The notes beneath the pieces are model-generated. The model had not been told where the DNA came from and did no database searches. It saw only the letters and a list, made by a program, of their open reading frames with translations. A program made the translations under genes and the position numbers. A DNA stretch of 64,000 nt from Veillonella denticariosi JCM 15641 (GTDB lineage Bacteria > Bacillota > Negativicutes > Veillonellales > Veillonellaceae): positions 372,001 to 436,000 of the forward strand of contig NZ_PPDB01000003.1 of assembly GCF_002959855.1 (NCBI RefSeq), read 5' to 3'. This document shows, one piece after another, positions 50,379 to 59,478 of this stretch (positions are counted from its first letter, which is position 1; each line of letters opens with the position of its first letter).

Positions 50379-51674
50379 TTATAATCCAAACCGCGCCATG
50401 ATAGTGTCAACATGTTTTAACAATTTATATGGATCAAAACATGCATCAATTTCCTCATCAGTCATGTACTTCTTAATATTTTCATCAGCTTTTAAACCTG
50501 TTGCAAAGTCTTTGCCTTCAAGCCAGCGTTCCATAGCATGTTTTTGAACCCAACGATATGCTTCGTCACGTACCGCACCTTTGTCTACAAGATGTGTCAA
50601 AATTGTTTGGCTGAATACGAGGCCCCCTGTAAGGTTAAGGTTTTTAAGCATAGTTTCAGGATATACCAACAATTTATCAATGGTACGGATTGTTAGGTGC
50701 AGCATATAATTTAATGTGATCGTCGCATCCGGCAGAATAACGCGTTCTACAGAGCTGTGGGAAATGTCGCGTTCATGCCACAACGCCTGGTCTTCGTAGG
50801 CGGATTGAGCATATCCGCGAAGCAAACGGGCCAAGCCGCAGATTCTTTCACAGGTAATCGGATTGCGTTTATGCGGCATCGCAGAGGATCCTTTTTGTTT
50901 CGGGCTGAAGTATTCCTCCGCCTCGCGAACCTCCGTGCGTTGCAAATGACGAATCTCCAACGCGATTTTATCCAATGTGCCGCCGATGACAGCGATCGTG
51001 GAAATCAGTTCCGCATGGCGATCGCGCTGCACCACCTGCGTCGCAATTTTTACAGGTTCAAGGCCCAGTTTTTCGCACACATACTGTTCCACGAACGGAT
51101 CGATATTGGAGTACGTTCCGACCGCACCGGACAACTTGCCGACCGCTACATTCTTACGGGCATGTTCCAGGCGCTCCATATCGCGTTCCACCTCCGCCAT
51201 CCACAACGTCAGTTTCAAACCGAACGTGGTAGGCTCGCCGTGAATTCCGTGAGTACGACCGATCATCGGCGTATGTTTAAATTCCGCGGCGCGACGGCGC
51301 AATACATCGTGCAATTTCTGTAAATCGGCGAGCAAAATATCGCATGCCTGCTTCATCATGTAACCGAGCGCCGTATCTTTCACGTCTGTAGAGGTAAGTC
51401 CGAGATGGATATACTTAGCCGCTTCAGGACCGACGTATTCGCCCACTGCCGTCACGAAGGAAATGATGTCATGGTTCGTTTCCTTCTCGATTTCATGAAT
51501 ACGCTCAACGTCGAAATTGCCCTTTTCCCGAATGATTTTCGCCGCTTCTTTAGGGATTACGCCGAGCTCCGCCTGCGCTTCGGATGCCAGTGTTTCCACC
51601 AGTAACATTGTATCGAACTCGTTGCGTTCGCTCCAGATATGGCCCATTTCTTCTCGTGTATAACGTGGTATCAT
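50379..51674 (-). CDS. purB: Adenylosuccinate lyase
   Basis: Enzyme (431 aa) with two roles in purine synthesis: cleavage of SAICAR and of adenylosuccinate. Signature GSSAMPHKRNPITCERI near residue 262-278, and HLGLTSTDVKDTALGYMM, MIGRTHGIHGEPTTFGLK with catalytic histidines. Length fits Firmicute PurB. Single gene on the minus strand, separated from purA by the MFS and AT-rich insert; the insert may have split a former pur cluster. Confidence 0.97.
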   Translation of the reverse strand: MIPRYTREEMGHIWSERNEFDTMLLVETLASEAQAELGVIPKEAAKIIREKGNFDVERIHEIEKETNHDIISFVTAVGEYVGPEAAKYIHLGLTSTDVKDTALGYMMKQACDILLADLQKLHDVLRRRAAEFKHTPMIGRTHGIHGEPTTFGLKLTLWMAEVERDMERLEHARKNVAVGKLSGAVGTYSNIDPFVEQYVCEKLGLEPVKIATQVVQRDRHAELISTIAVIGGTLDKIALEIRHLQRTEVREAEEYFSPKQKGSSAMPHKRNPITCERICGLARLLRGYAQSAYEDQALWHERDISHSSVERVILPDATITLNYMLHLTIRTIDKLLVYPETMLKNLNLTGGLVFSQTILTHLVDKGAVRDEAYRWVQKHAMERWLEGKDFATGLKADENIKKYMTDEEIDACFDPYKLLKHVDTIMARFGL

Positions 51675-51887
51675 GATGTCTCCTTTGCATGATAAAAGCT
51701 AGTATTGATAGGCTTATTGTACCATATGTGAAAGGGTCATTCAATCAATTCGGCCTCAAATTCCGAATGATAAATATATTAAATTTACTAATTGTTCACA
51801 TTTTAAAAATAGATTTTTTTAAGCTATACTCTATCAATATAAGTTCGCTTGAAAAATATTTATTAATATTACATGTGAAATTCTAAT

Positions 51888-52877
51888 TTATGAATTAGCC
51901 GAATTCCCGGCCTCCCGACTCGCTTTGAGTCCACGTTTAAGTTCATATACTTCTATGCCCTCATCAAGACGATGAATACGGTTAATCGTTTTAGGGTGAG
52001 TAATAAAGAAACGGCTGAAGAATCCTCTTCTTTCACAATCACACACTTGACCATTATCCAGAACGGCAATTTCTGCACTTAGAATCCCTAAATAGACCAG
52101 ACCATCTCGCAATTCTCGGCCCAAGCCGATCGATACGGCATAGGCGTCTGCAGCGTACTCGCGGCGCCGACTGTCAAAATAATACGTAATATATTGAGGT
52201 ATCAGCAGCACGTATTTCACAGCTGCAATCATTGCCAAAAAGACCAGTTGAAGTATGCGGACCAGAATATTAAGAATCGGTATAATCATGAATACATTTA
52301 ACGCTACATTTAAAAGTATCACCAGATTCAAAATTAATTGGCCCAAGCGGTTCATCGCATAGGTAATCGTTAAGTAAATCGTGTCCCGATGCCTCAAGTG
52401 ACCTAGTTCATGTGCCAAAACGCCGACCAGCTGTCGCTCATCCAGAATCTGTAATGCTCTCGTATGAACCGTAATATGATTAATACCGGAAGCAAACGCA
52501 TTAATATCATTATCACTGCGCATGCGCAGCACTAAAGAGTTTCGAGAAACGCCACTGCGTTCGCATAATTCTTTCATAATAGGCTCTATATAACCCGATT
52601 CCGCCGTTGTCGGTTTTCTTTCACCGTTTAGTACATGTGAAAGCCAGCGAAAAGGCGGCAGAAAGAATCCGATCGCCACAATAACAGGCAGCGCCATAGC
52701 CAAAACGATATACACCTCCAACTTATCAGCCAAATGCAATGGTTTCATGAGCCAGTCCCATGAAAAGGGATGCACCATTTGTACTGCCGATTCCAGAATA
52801 GGAAAAAATACAAAAACGATGATAACATTGACTATATAGGTAAGAATAACTTGAAGCATACGCTCTCTCTTCTGCAT
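51888..52877 (-). CDS. M48-family membrane metalloprotease (HtpX-like)
   Basis: Integral membrane zinc peptidase (329 aa). The zinc site LAHELGHLRHRD (HExxH) is near residue 155, with the third ligand in SRRREYAADAYAVS near residue 240 (the E of EYAAD). Four hydrophobic segments: near 10-30, 50-75, 180-200, 205-225. This fits HtpX/Ste24-like proteases in membrane protein quality control. Start at 52877 follows AGAGAG. Monocistronic. Confidence 0.9.
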   Translation of the reverse strand: MQKRERMLQVILTYIVNVIIVFVFFPILESAVQMVHPFSWDWLMKPLHLADKLEVYIVLAMALPVIVAIGFFLPPFRWLSHVLNGERKPTTAESGYIEPIMKELCERSGVSRNSLVLRMRSDNDINAFASGINHITVHTRALQILDERQLVGVLAHELGHLRHRDTIYLTITYAMNRLGQLILNLVILLNVALNVFMIIPILNILVRILQLVFLAMIAAVKYVLLIPQYITYYFDSRRREYAADAYAVSIGLGRELRDGLVYLGILSAEIAVLDNGQVCDCERRGFFSRFFITHPKTINRIHRLDEGIEVYELKRGLKASREAGNSANS

Positions 52878-53070
52878 ATTTCAACTATAGGAACAAATTA
52901 ATGGGTACAAATTAATTTATAGTATATCATAGCTGCACATTGTGAGATATAATAATCATACGGATCTTTGTATCATAATTTTGTATCATGATAGAATTTA
53001 GCTTTATAAAAGAGCCTATTAATCCTATATAATAATATACCTGAATATGTTTCACTTAATGGAGGATTGC

Positions 53071-53478
53071 ATGTCAAATTTAAACAGAAAAGAACGCCGC
53101 GCTCAGCGCAACGAATCAAATACTACGGGCACTCTCTTGCGCTTATTCTTCGGCCTCAGTTTTATCGGCTTAGCCGTTGTGCTCTTTGATGAGCTTGATA
53201 TCAACTATGGCTTCTCCATCTTTACAGTAGATATTCTCGTGTCGTTACTCTACGTTATATTGAATAAATCCCGCATCAACACATCTCTTGCTGTACACAC
53301 GAATGTACGCGTTATCATCGCTTTTCTCATCATGCTGATCACCATGTTCTTTTACGCCTTCGCATTGTGGCGCGCCGATCAATTCAGTACCCCAATGCAG
53401 GTGACACTCTTTATCGGCGGCGCTATCGTCTATACGGCGGTATACAACTCAACTAAAACAATATTTACACAAAATTAA
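53071..53478 (+). CDS. Small membrane protein, unknown
   Basis: Protein of 135 aa with a basic start (MSNLNRKERRAQRNESN) and four hydrophobic segments (GTLLRLFFGLSFIGLAVVLF; GFSIFTVDILVSLLYVIL; VRVIIAFLIMLITMFFYAF; VTLFIGGAIVYTAVY). The Lys/Arg-rich N-terminus predicts cytoplasmic orientation. No family assigned. The start at 53071 follows TGGAGG; the frame is open 24 bp further. It is upstream of malic enzyme by about 130 bp that includes a promoter. Confidence 0.8.
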   Translation: MSNLNRKERRAQRNESNTTGTLLRLFFGLSFIGLAVVLFDELDINYGFSIFTVDILVSLLYVILNKSRINTSLAVHTNVRVIIAFLIMLITMFFYAFALWRADQFSTPMQVTLFIGGAIVYTAVYNSTKTIFTQN

Positions 53479-53535
53479 TGTGCTTTCCAGATACTTGACA
53501 ATAACAATGTAAAATATACTTTCAATATAATTGAC

Positions 53536-53564
53536 GACTAGTGTATGATAAGAACAGGTACAAT
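53536..53564 (+). promoter_or_regulatory. Probable promoter of malic enzyme
   Basis: TTCAAT, 17-bp spacer, TATGAT on the plus strand (about 53521-53549), with transcription start near 53556, about 50 bp upstream of the ATG. Confidence 0.45.
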
Positions 53565-53605
53565 TTAATATAGTACCACGTATCATTCTCTATCAGGAGG
53601 TCAAT

Positions 53606-55225
53606 ATGAAAGCTTATGAAATTTTAAACAATCCCTTCCTAAACAAAGGTACCGCTTTTACCAAGGATGAACGACAAAAATTAGGACTTGAAGGTTTGTT
53701 ACCCCCTGAAGTACAGACATTAGAACAACAGGCAGCTCAAACCTATGAATTATTTAACCGTAAAGATTCCCTATTACAGAAACGGGAATTTCTAATGCGT
53801 ATTTTCTCTACAAACCGCACACTCTTTTTCAAAGTATTTAGTGAACATGTGGCCGAAATGATGCCAATTGTATATGACCCCGTCATTTCGGAAAGCATTG
53901 AACGATTCAGTCACGAATTCATCGACCCGGAATATGCCGCATATATTACGGAGGATAATATTGACCAAATCGATACCATTCTAGAACGTGCTGCAGACGA
54001 TCGTGATATTCGTCTCATCGTTGTTACTGATGCGGAAGAAATTCTGGGCATCGGGGACTGGGGTACTAACGGTGTGGATATCTCTGTGGGAAAACTTATG
54101 GTCTATACCGCAGCTGCCGGTATAAATCCCGAATGGGTTCTACCTATCGTGCTCGATGTAGGCACTAATCGAAAGGAACTTCTCGAAGATCCATTATATC
54201 TGGGCATACGTAAAAATCGTATTACCGGCGACACATATAACAAATTCATCGAAACTTTTGTCCGTCATGTAGAAACTAAATTTCCAAAACTATATCTCCA
54301 CTGGGAGGATTTCGGTCGTGACCACGCCACAGAAATTTTAAAAACCTACCGTCCTCAAATCGCGACCTTCAATGATGATGTACAGGGTACAGGCATTATA
54401 TCCCTCGCGGGTATCTTAGGTGCACTCAAAATCAGCGGCGATAAATTGACAGATAAAAAATATGTATGCTTCGGTGCGGGTACGGCCGGCGTAGGTATTG
54501 CCAATCTGGTCATGACTGAAATGATGGCACAGGGCTTATCCGAAGATGAAGCACGTAGCCGTTTTTATCTCGTAGATAAACAGGGGCTCTTATTCGATGA
54601 TATGCCGGATTTAACTGTTGAACAGAAATCATTCGCCCGCAAACGTTCTGAATTCAGTAATGCCCATGAATTGACTAATTTACATGCTGTTGTAAAAGCT
54701 GTTCAGCCCGGCATCCTGATAGGTACATCTACGGCACCGGGAACTTTCACGAAAGAAGTCATCCAAGAAATGGCCAAACATGTTGAAAGGCCTATTATCT
54801 TCCCATTATCTAACCCGACTAAATTAGCCGAGGCAAGCGCTCAGGATTTGTTGACATGGACTGACGGAAAAGCGCTCATCGCAACAGGTGTGCCATATGA
54901 TCCGATTGAATTCAACGGAGTAACGTATGACATTGGTCAAGCAAACAATGCTCTCATCTATCCCGGAGTAGGTCTTGGGGTATTAGCTGTAAATGCAAGC
55001 CGTTTAAGCGATAAAATGATTTCCGCTGCGGCTCACGCACTACAAGGGCTTGTAGACACGACAAAACCGGGTGCCGCCACATTACCTCCTGTTGAAAAAT
55101 TAACAGAATTTTCACGCACGGTTGCCAAGGCAGTCGCTGAATGCGCTATCAAAGAAGGCCTTGCGGAAAAACAAAATGTAGATGACGCCATCGATGCAAT
55201 TGTATGGAAACCGGAATACAAATAA
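53606..55225 (+). CDS. maeA: NAD-dependent malic enzyme
   Basis: Oxidatively decarboxylates malate to pyruvate and CO2 (539 aa). Full-length MaeA/SfcA type: [43 protein letters not shown] in the N-domain, [20 protein letters not shown] (substrate and metal), [15 protein letters not shown] (NAD loop), and the C-terminal [30 protein letters not shown]. The dinucleotide loop suggests NAD rather than NADP, but this needs assay. Fits malate and lactate metabolism of this type of organism. Single gene with SD AGGAGG. Confidence 0.94.
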   Translation: MKAYEILNNPFLNKGTAFTKDERQKLGLEGLLPPEVQTLEQQAAQTYELFNRKDSLLQKREFLMRIFSTNRTLFFKVFSEHVAEMMPIVYDPVISESIERFSHEFIDPEYAAYITEDNIDQIDTILERAADDRDIRLIVVTDAEEILGIGDWGTNGVDISVGKLMVYTAAAGINPEWVLPIVLDVGTNRKELLEDPLYLGIRKNRITGDTYNKFIETFVRHVETKFPKLYLHWEDFGRDHATEILKTYRPQIATFNDDVQGTGIISLAGILGALKISGDKLTDKKYVCFGAGTAGVGIANLVMTEMMAQGLSEDEARSRFYLVDKQGLLFDDMPDLTVEQKSFARKRSEFSNAHELTNLHAVVKAVQPGILIGTSTAPGTFTKEVIQEMAKHVERPIIFPLSNPTKLAEASAQDLLTWTDGKALIATGVPYDPIEFNGVTYDIGQANNALIYPGVGLGVLAVNASRLSDKMISAAAHALQGLVDTTKPGAATLPPVEKLTEFSRTVAKAVAECAIKEGLAEKQNVDDAIDAIVWKPEYK

Positions 55226-55310
55226 CCCTCTGCAGTAACTACCATATAAATTACATCATAACATTTTCACAAAATCAAATTTCTAAAATATAAATTCTTT
55301 CATCAATAGC

Positions 55311-55350
55311 AAAAGGCTGTACTCGATGTTCATCATCGGTACAGCCTTTT
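55311..55350. terminator. Bidirectional terminator between malic enzyme and tonB
   Basis: AAAAGGCTGTAC/GTACAGCCTTTT, 12-bp stem; it overlaps the tonB stop. Confidence 0.8.
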
Positions 55351-56218
55351 ATTCGCCTAATACGACAGGTATGGTCAATGTCGTAGGGTGTCCTAAATTG
55401 TTTTCAATAGTGCCGCTGTGTTTCACGATGCGAAGCGCCTCGTCTTTAATGGCCGGCGCCACCTTATCGTCGATAATTCGCGTGCCCACCACTTCGCCGG
55501 ACTCGCCGAAATGCACTTTCACCACCACGGCGCCCTGCAAATGCGATTGACGGGCCTGTTCCTGCACGCGTTTCAAAAAGCTCGTCGCATTTCGTTCCGG
55601 TGTCGGCTTCAATTCCTCCTGTAACCCTCGTGAAAGCAGTCCTAATGCCACAGGGCTCATAAAGGATAGATCGGATTCCTGATCGGGTAAATTATTCCCG
55701 TTCGTACCGTCATAAATTCCTGAATTTGGATTTTTCTTATTCCGGGAAAATGAACCGAAGGATTTTTGCTCAGACTCCCCTTCTTTCGATTTAGCAAACC
55801 CGTCCTGCATCTCCGCTACAGGCTCATCCGACTGATTCACGGAATCCGTATTGCGCACATAACCCCATTCCATATGTTTCGGCGTATTAACGTCCGGCGT
55901 CGAATAGAGATTATTCGCTGCGGTCTGTTTCGGCTCAACCGTTTCCGTATGTTTCTCCTCCTGTGCCGACTTATCATTATCGGTATTGCCCTTTGCCGCA
56001 TCGGTGGCCGCCGGGTCCGCATGATGAAGTTCCACCTTGCCCGTTTCAGTACCGAAGCTTTCACCATCACTGTCGACATCAAAGGTGATTTCCGTCATGA
56101 TATCCCCGCCGAAGCCCGTACCTCCCATCTGCTGCAGAGACAGGCCGAACGCAAAGGTCCACAGGGAACTAATAACGGCGGCGATGACGAACGGTTTCTT
56201 ATAATTCGTATCCAGCAT
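55349..56218 (-). CDS. tonB: TonB-like energy transducer
   Basis: Envelope-spanning protein (289 aa) that couples the proton motive force to outer-membrane receptors. N-terminal anchor (PFVIAAVISSLWTFAFGLSL), a long periplasmic stretch rich in Asp/Glu/Asn (not the Pro/Lys-rich type of E. coli), and a TonB C-terminal domain (HLQGAVVVKVHFGESGEVVGTRIIDDKVAPAIKDEALRIVKHSGTIENN). It follows exbD by 3 bp, completing ExbB-ExbD-TonB. Existence of the set confirms an outer membrane in this Firmicute-like organism. Confidence 0.88.
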   Translation of the reverse strand: MLDTNYKKPFVIAAVISSLWTFAFGLSLQQMGGTGFGGDIMTEITFDVDSDGESFGTETGKVELHHADPAATDAAKGNTDNDKSAQEEKHTETVEPKQTAANNLYSTPDVNTPKHMEWGYVRNTDSVNQSDEPVAEMQDGFAKSKEGESEQKSFGSFSRNKKNPNSGIYDGTNGNNLPDQESDLSFMSPVALGLLSRGLQEELKPTPERNATSFLKRVQEQARQSHLQGAVVVKVHFGESGEVVGTRIIDDKVAPAIKDEALRIVKHSGTIENNLGHPTTLTIPVVLGE

Positions 56219-56221
56219 AGC

Positions 56222-56626
56222 CTATTTGCGCTCCGTCGCTACACTAATATACTTGGCGCCGTTCACCTTGAGCAAATCAAGCAACGTAATGACATCGTTA
56301 TACACGACATCCTTGGCGGCACGAACGACAAAAGCCTGCCGCGGATTTTCCGTCACGATCTGTTGCACCGCACCGGCCAACGCCTCTCCGTCAAGTTCAC
56401 GGTCATCGAGGAACAGCCGATGATTCGAGGTGAGCGTAATCGTTTTCGGCTCGATGGACTTCGCCGATGAAGTCGAAGTACTCGGCAAACTGATCGGTAT
56501 CTGCTGCTCCGAATTCATGTACAGCGTGCCGATCATGAAAAATACGAGCAGGAAAAACACGATATCGATCATGGGGATAATCATGATGGCCGGTTCTTTT
56601 TTTACACCTAATGTACGTCGTCTCAT
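56222..56626 (-). CDS. exbD: Biopolymer transport protein ExbD
   Basis: Membrane protein (134 aa) with one N-terminal span (IIPMIDIVFFLLVFFMIGTLYM) containing the conserved aspartate of the proton path (MIDIVFF). Periplasmic domain follows: KTITLTSNHRLFLDDRELDGEALAGAVQQIVTENPRQAFVVRAAKDVVYNDVITLLDLLKVNG. It forms the motor with ExbB and TonB. The start overlaps the exbB stop by 4 bp. Confidence 0.92.
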   Translation of the reverse strand: MRRRTLGVKKEPAIMIIPMIDIVFFLLVFFMIGTLYMNSEQQIPISLPSTSTSSAKSIEPKTITLTSNHRLFLDDRELDGEALAGAVQQIVTENPRQAFVVRAAKDVVYNDVITLLDLLKVNGAKYISVATERK

Positions 56627-57228
56627 ACGGATGAATCCTCGTTATATACGTCTAAAATGACCCCGCACGCATGCTCCAGTTCATTGATGAAATCATTTAC
56701 GCGCGCCGCACAGTAACTGTGAAAGCCGAGCGCTATGATGGCAACTGTAAGGCCCGTTGCCGTCGCAATGAGCGCCTCCGATACGCCGCCGGTAATGACA
56801 GTAGGGGCCCCGATGTCGCCACCTACAACGGCAAAAGCGCGAATCATACCGAGCACGGTCCCCAATAAACCAAGCAGCGGCGCCATCGTTACAATCATGC
56901 TGAGCCACCCGAGACCGCGCTTCAATCGCTCATCTACATAGCCGATAACGTCCTGTAATCGATTTTCAAGCGCCGTATAATTACGGGCGCGACGCATCGG
57001 CGTCGCCAATAGTTCACCGAGTTCTTTGGCGTCGCGTTCCACCACGGTCGGCAACATCACCCACGACGGCTGCTGTTCCATAGACTTCGTGACTGCTTTC
57101 AGATCCCTCCGAAAGCGGCGATACAACAAAACACGCTCCACGCCGATCATCCACGTTGCAATGAGAAAAATAAATAGCGGAACCATGACAAATCCGCCGG
57201 CTGAAAATAAATGAATAATACTGTCCAT
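56623..57228 (-). CDS. exbB: Biopolymer transport protein ExbB
   Basis: Membrane protein (201 aa) of the MotA/TolQ/ExbB family. Three spans: near residues 12-32 (FVMVPLFIFLIATWMIGVERVLLY), 110-135 (MIVTMAPLLGLLGTVLGMIRAFAVV) and 150-175 (SEALIATATGLTVAIIALGFHSY). The conserved GLLGTVxGM motif is present. First gene of the exbB-exbD-tonB operon. The ATG at 57228 is chosen for TTGGAGG; the frame is open seven codons further. Confidence 0.92.
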   Translation of the reverse strand: MDSIIHLFSAGGFVMVPLFIFLIATWMIGVERVLLYRRFRRDLKAVTKSMEQQPSWVMLPTVVERDAKELGELLATPMRRARNYTALENRLQDVIGYVDERLKRGLGWLSMIVTMAPLLGLLGTVLGMIRAFAVVGGDIGAPTVITGGVSEALIATATGLTVAIIALGFHSYCAARVNDFINELEHACGVILDVYNEDSSV

Positions 57229-57429
57229 GCTAAACCTCCAAAAGTCCACATATATCGGACTCTATTGGAAATAATTATATCATGTTTTTCCATATCCCAT
57301 AAGAAAAATATACACGCAAAAATGTCAAGTGACCATTAAGAACCTCCGTGATTATCAGTCACCGCACTTTCACCGAAAAGAATGCTACACTACAAATAAA
57401 ATCAAGAAAGTCCTATGTAATAATTGTTA

Positions 57430-57447
57430 AGCACGTGTACACGTGCT
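57430..57447. promoter_or_regulatory. Perfect 18-bp palindrome, probable HicB operator
   Basis: AGCACGTGTACACGTGCT lies 18 bp before the HicA start, covering the likely promoter. HicB proteins commonly bind such palindromes to autoregulate. Confidence 0.75.
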
Positions 57448-57465
57448 ATCATATAAGGAGAGTAT

Positions 57466-57642
57466 ATGAAGGACAAAGATTTACTTAAGCTACTTCAGAA
57501 AAACGGTTGGAAGGATGTACGGCAGTGCGGCAGTCATCACCGATTAAAGAAAGGTGATAAAGTGGAAGTAATCGCGGTTCACGGAAGAGATATGCCTGCC
57601 GGATTATTAAACGCTATTTTAAAACGTACAGGACTGAAATGA
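57466..57642 (+). CDS. hicA: HicA-type mRNA interferase toxin
   Basis: Small dsRBD-like toxin (58 aa) starting MKDKDLLKLLQKNGWKDVRQ, with the catalytic histidine in GSHHRLKKGDKVEVIAVHGRDMPAGLLNAILKRTGLK. The GSHH motif is the family hallmark. It cleaves mRNA when the antitoxin is degraded. The gene is too short for common cut-offs; AGGAG lies upstream. HicB follows after 9 bp. An 18-bp palindrome covers the promoter. Confidence 0.92.
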   Translation: MKDKDLLKLLQKNGWKDVRQCGSHHRLKKGDKVEVIAVHGRDMPAGLLNAILKRTGLK

Positions 57643-57651
57643 GGAGGACCT

Positions 57652-58029
57652 ATGAAATTTATATATCCTGCTGTTATCCATGATGATGGCGACGGTTTAT
57701 GGGCTGAATTTCCCGACTTGGAATACACCAGCAGCACAGGGGCAACGCTGACAGAGTTATTAACAAATGCTCAGGAAGCAATGGAATTATTCATCTTAGG
57801 TGCACTTGAGGATGGTGGAACTCTGCCTGAAGCCACTTCCATTCGCAATTTACCGTGTACAAAATCCACCTATCCTACACTCGTGCAAACGGATATCGAT
57901 TTAGCTAAAAATAGCAAATCTGTAAAGAAAACCCTGACCATTCCGGCATGGTTGAATGAACGCGCATTAGCCAAAAACCTTAACTTTTCACAAATTCTAC
58001 AGGAGGCGCTCGTAGAAAAAACAATGTAA
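57652..58029 (+). CDS. hicB: HicB-type antitoxin
   Basis: Antitoxin (125 aa) of the type II hicAB pair. N-terminal HicB domain (FIYPAVIHDDGDGLWAEFPDLEYTSSTGATLTELLTNAQEAMELFILGALEDGGTLPEATSI) with partly degraded RNase H-like fold that binds HicA, and a C-terminal DNA-binding ribbon-helix-helix (SVKKTLTIPAWLNERALAKNLNFSQILQEALVEKTM). Normal length. Starts after GAGGAGG. Autoregulates the operon through the upstream palindrome. Confidence 0.93.
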   Translation: MKFIYPAVIHDDGDGLWAEFPDLEYTSSTGATLTELLTNAQEAMELFILGALEDGGTLPEATSIRNLPCTKSTYPTLVQTDIDLAKNSKSVKKTLTIPAWLNERALAKNLNFSQILQEALVEKTM

Positions 58030-58132
58030 AATTACAATACCATCTTCTACGAAATCAGCCTATTATACTTATCCGCCACTAACTATAGGGCACATAAAGA
58101 TCCCCTTAAAAATCACATAATCACGCAAATGA

Positions 58133-58214
58133 AAAAGACCCGATGTCTCTATACAGCAGCTTCACCTTTACATGGTAAAGCGATCAAATGCCGTATAGAT
58201 GTCGGGCCTCTTTT
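58133..58214. terminator. Long bidirectional terminator between hicB and meaB
   Basis: Arms AAAAGACCCGATGTCTCTATAC/GTATAGATGTCGGGCCTCTTTT enclose about 38 nt with inner TTTACATGGTAAA. Confidence 0.7.
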
Positions 58215-58224
58215 CGTTATTTTT

Positions 58225-59478
58225 CTATTTAATCGATTTATCAAAGATTCCGATTAGTTCTTCTACGGCCTGCGACTCACTCATTTTACCGTTCAGTACG
58301 GCCGCTTCCACTTCGCCCATGCGCCCTTGAATGACAACATTATTAAAGAACAGGTTGTGCAAGTGTTCATCAATCATGTCGCGCACCCATTGTAAGGACT
58401 GTTCCTGACGTCGTTTGAGGAACACTCCGTTTTCCTTGCATTGTTCGGCGAACTCTTCGATAACCTCCCATAGCTCGGGCAGGCCGTCTTTAGTAACGGC
58501 CGAGCAAGTATAGGCCCGAGTCTTCCATTTTTCCGTAGCCGGACGGATGTAATGCAGCATCCGGTCATAATCGCTACGCGCAATGAGGGCCCGTTTAAGG
58601 TTGTCCCCATCCGCCTTATTGACTACGATGGCATCCGCCAGTTCCATAACGCCTTTTTTAATGCCCTGCAGTTCATCACCGGCACCGGTGAGAACGATAA
58701 GCATAAAGAAGTCCACCATGGAGCGGACGGTGACCTCACTTTGACCGACACCTACGGTTTCCACGAGGATAATATCATATCCCGCCGCTTCACACAGCAG
58801 CATAGTTTCTCTACTTTTACGAGCTACGCCGCCCAATGTGCCTCCCGCAGGGGACGGACGAATATACGCATTCGGATGTTTTGTCAACGTTTCCATGCGC
58901 GTCTTATCGCCCAGAATACTGCCCTTCGTGACCTGACTCGTCGGATCCACCGCAAGAACCGCTACCTTATAACCCGCTTCAATGAGCATGTTACCGAAGG
59001 CTTCAATGACGGTACTTTTACCGGCTCCCGGCACACCTGTGATGCCGATGCGCAATGCCTTGCCCGTACGGGGCAACACAGCCTGCAGCACCTGCTGTGC
59101 CGTTTGAAAATGCATTGTATTGTTACTTTCAACCAATGTTATGGCCCGTGAAAGTATGACGCGGTCACCCTGCTCGATGCCGCGCACATAATCAGCAACG
59201 GTCAGCTTTTTACGTCGCTGCACGGGTCGTGACGACGGGGCCAGATGAGCGGAGCTCGTCACGAGGCCGTCATGCATTTCCTTGACGCCCTTCATCACGT
59301 GACACGCGTACGTGTCATCCGCTTTCGCTTCCTCCGGCACCCAGTCGGGACGATAGGTACTGCCCTCGGCGCTTGCGTTTTTTACACCCAGTTCAGGGGC
59401 GTTACTTTCACCGGAGGTGAAAGCGGCGTCCTGCGTGTTACGCAATTCATCCGGAGCAGTCCGTTTCTTATCAGTCAT
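58225..59478 (-). CDS. meaB: Methylmalonyl-CoA mutase-associated GTPase MeaB
   Basis: Chaperone-type GTPase (417 aa) that protects and reactivates the B12-dependent mutase. The G domain starts near residue 140: [18 protein letters not shown] (P-loop), [41 protein letters not shown]. The first 100 residues or so are longer than in most MeaB proteins (about 330 aa) and low in conserved sequence, with an acidic and serine-rich composition. Last gene of the mutase operon, overlapping the large-subunit stop by 8 bp. Confidence 0.93.
   Translation of the reverse strand: MTDKKRTAPDELRNTQDAAFTSGESNAPELGVKNASAEGSTYRPDWVPEEAKADDTYACHVMKGVKEMHDGLVTSSAHLAPSSRPVQRRKKLTVADYVRGIEQGDRVILSRAITLVESNNTMHFQTAQQVLQAVLPRTGKALRIGITGVPGAGKSTVIEAFGNMLIEAGYKVAVLAVDPTSQVTKGSILGDKTRMETLTKHPNAYIRPSPAGGTLGGVARKSRETMLLCEAAGYDIILVETVGVGQSEVTVRSMVDFFMLIVLTGAGDELQGIKKGVMELADAIVVNKADGDNLKRALIARSDYDRMLHYIRPATEKWKTRAYTCSAVTKDGLPELWEVIEEFAEQCKENGVFLKRRQEQSLQWVRDMIDEHLHNLFFNNVVIQGRMGEVEAAVLNGKMSESQAVEELIGIFDKSIK

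Noticed and set aside
55766-56470. 234-aa Arg-rich ORF opposite tonB/exbD
   Set aside because: Arg/His/Ile-rich composition typical of a reverse-frame artefact; the operon on the other strand is well supported.
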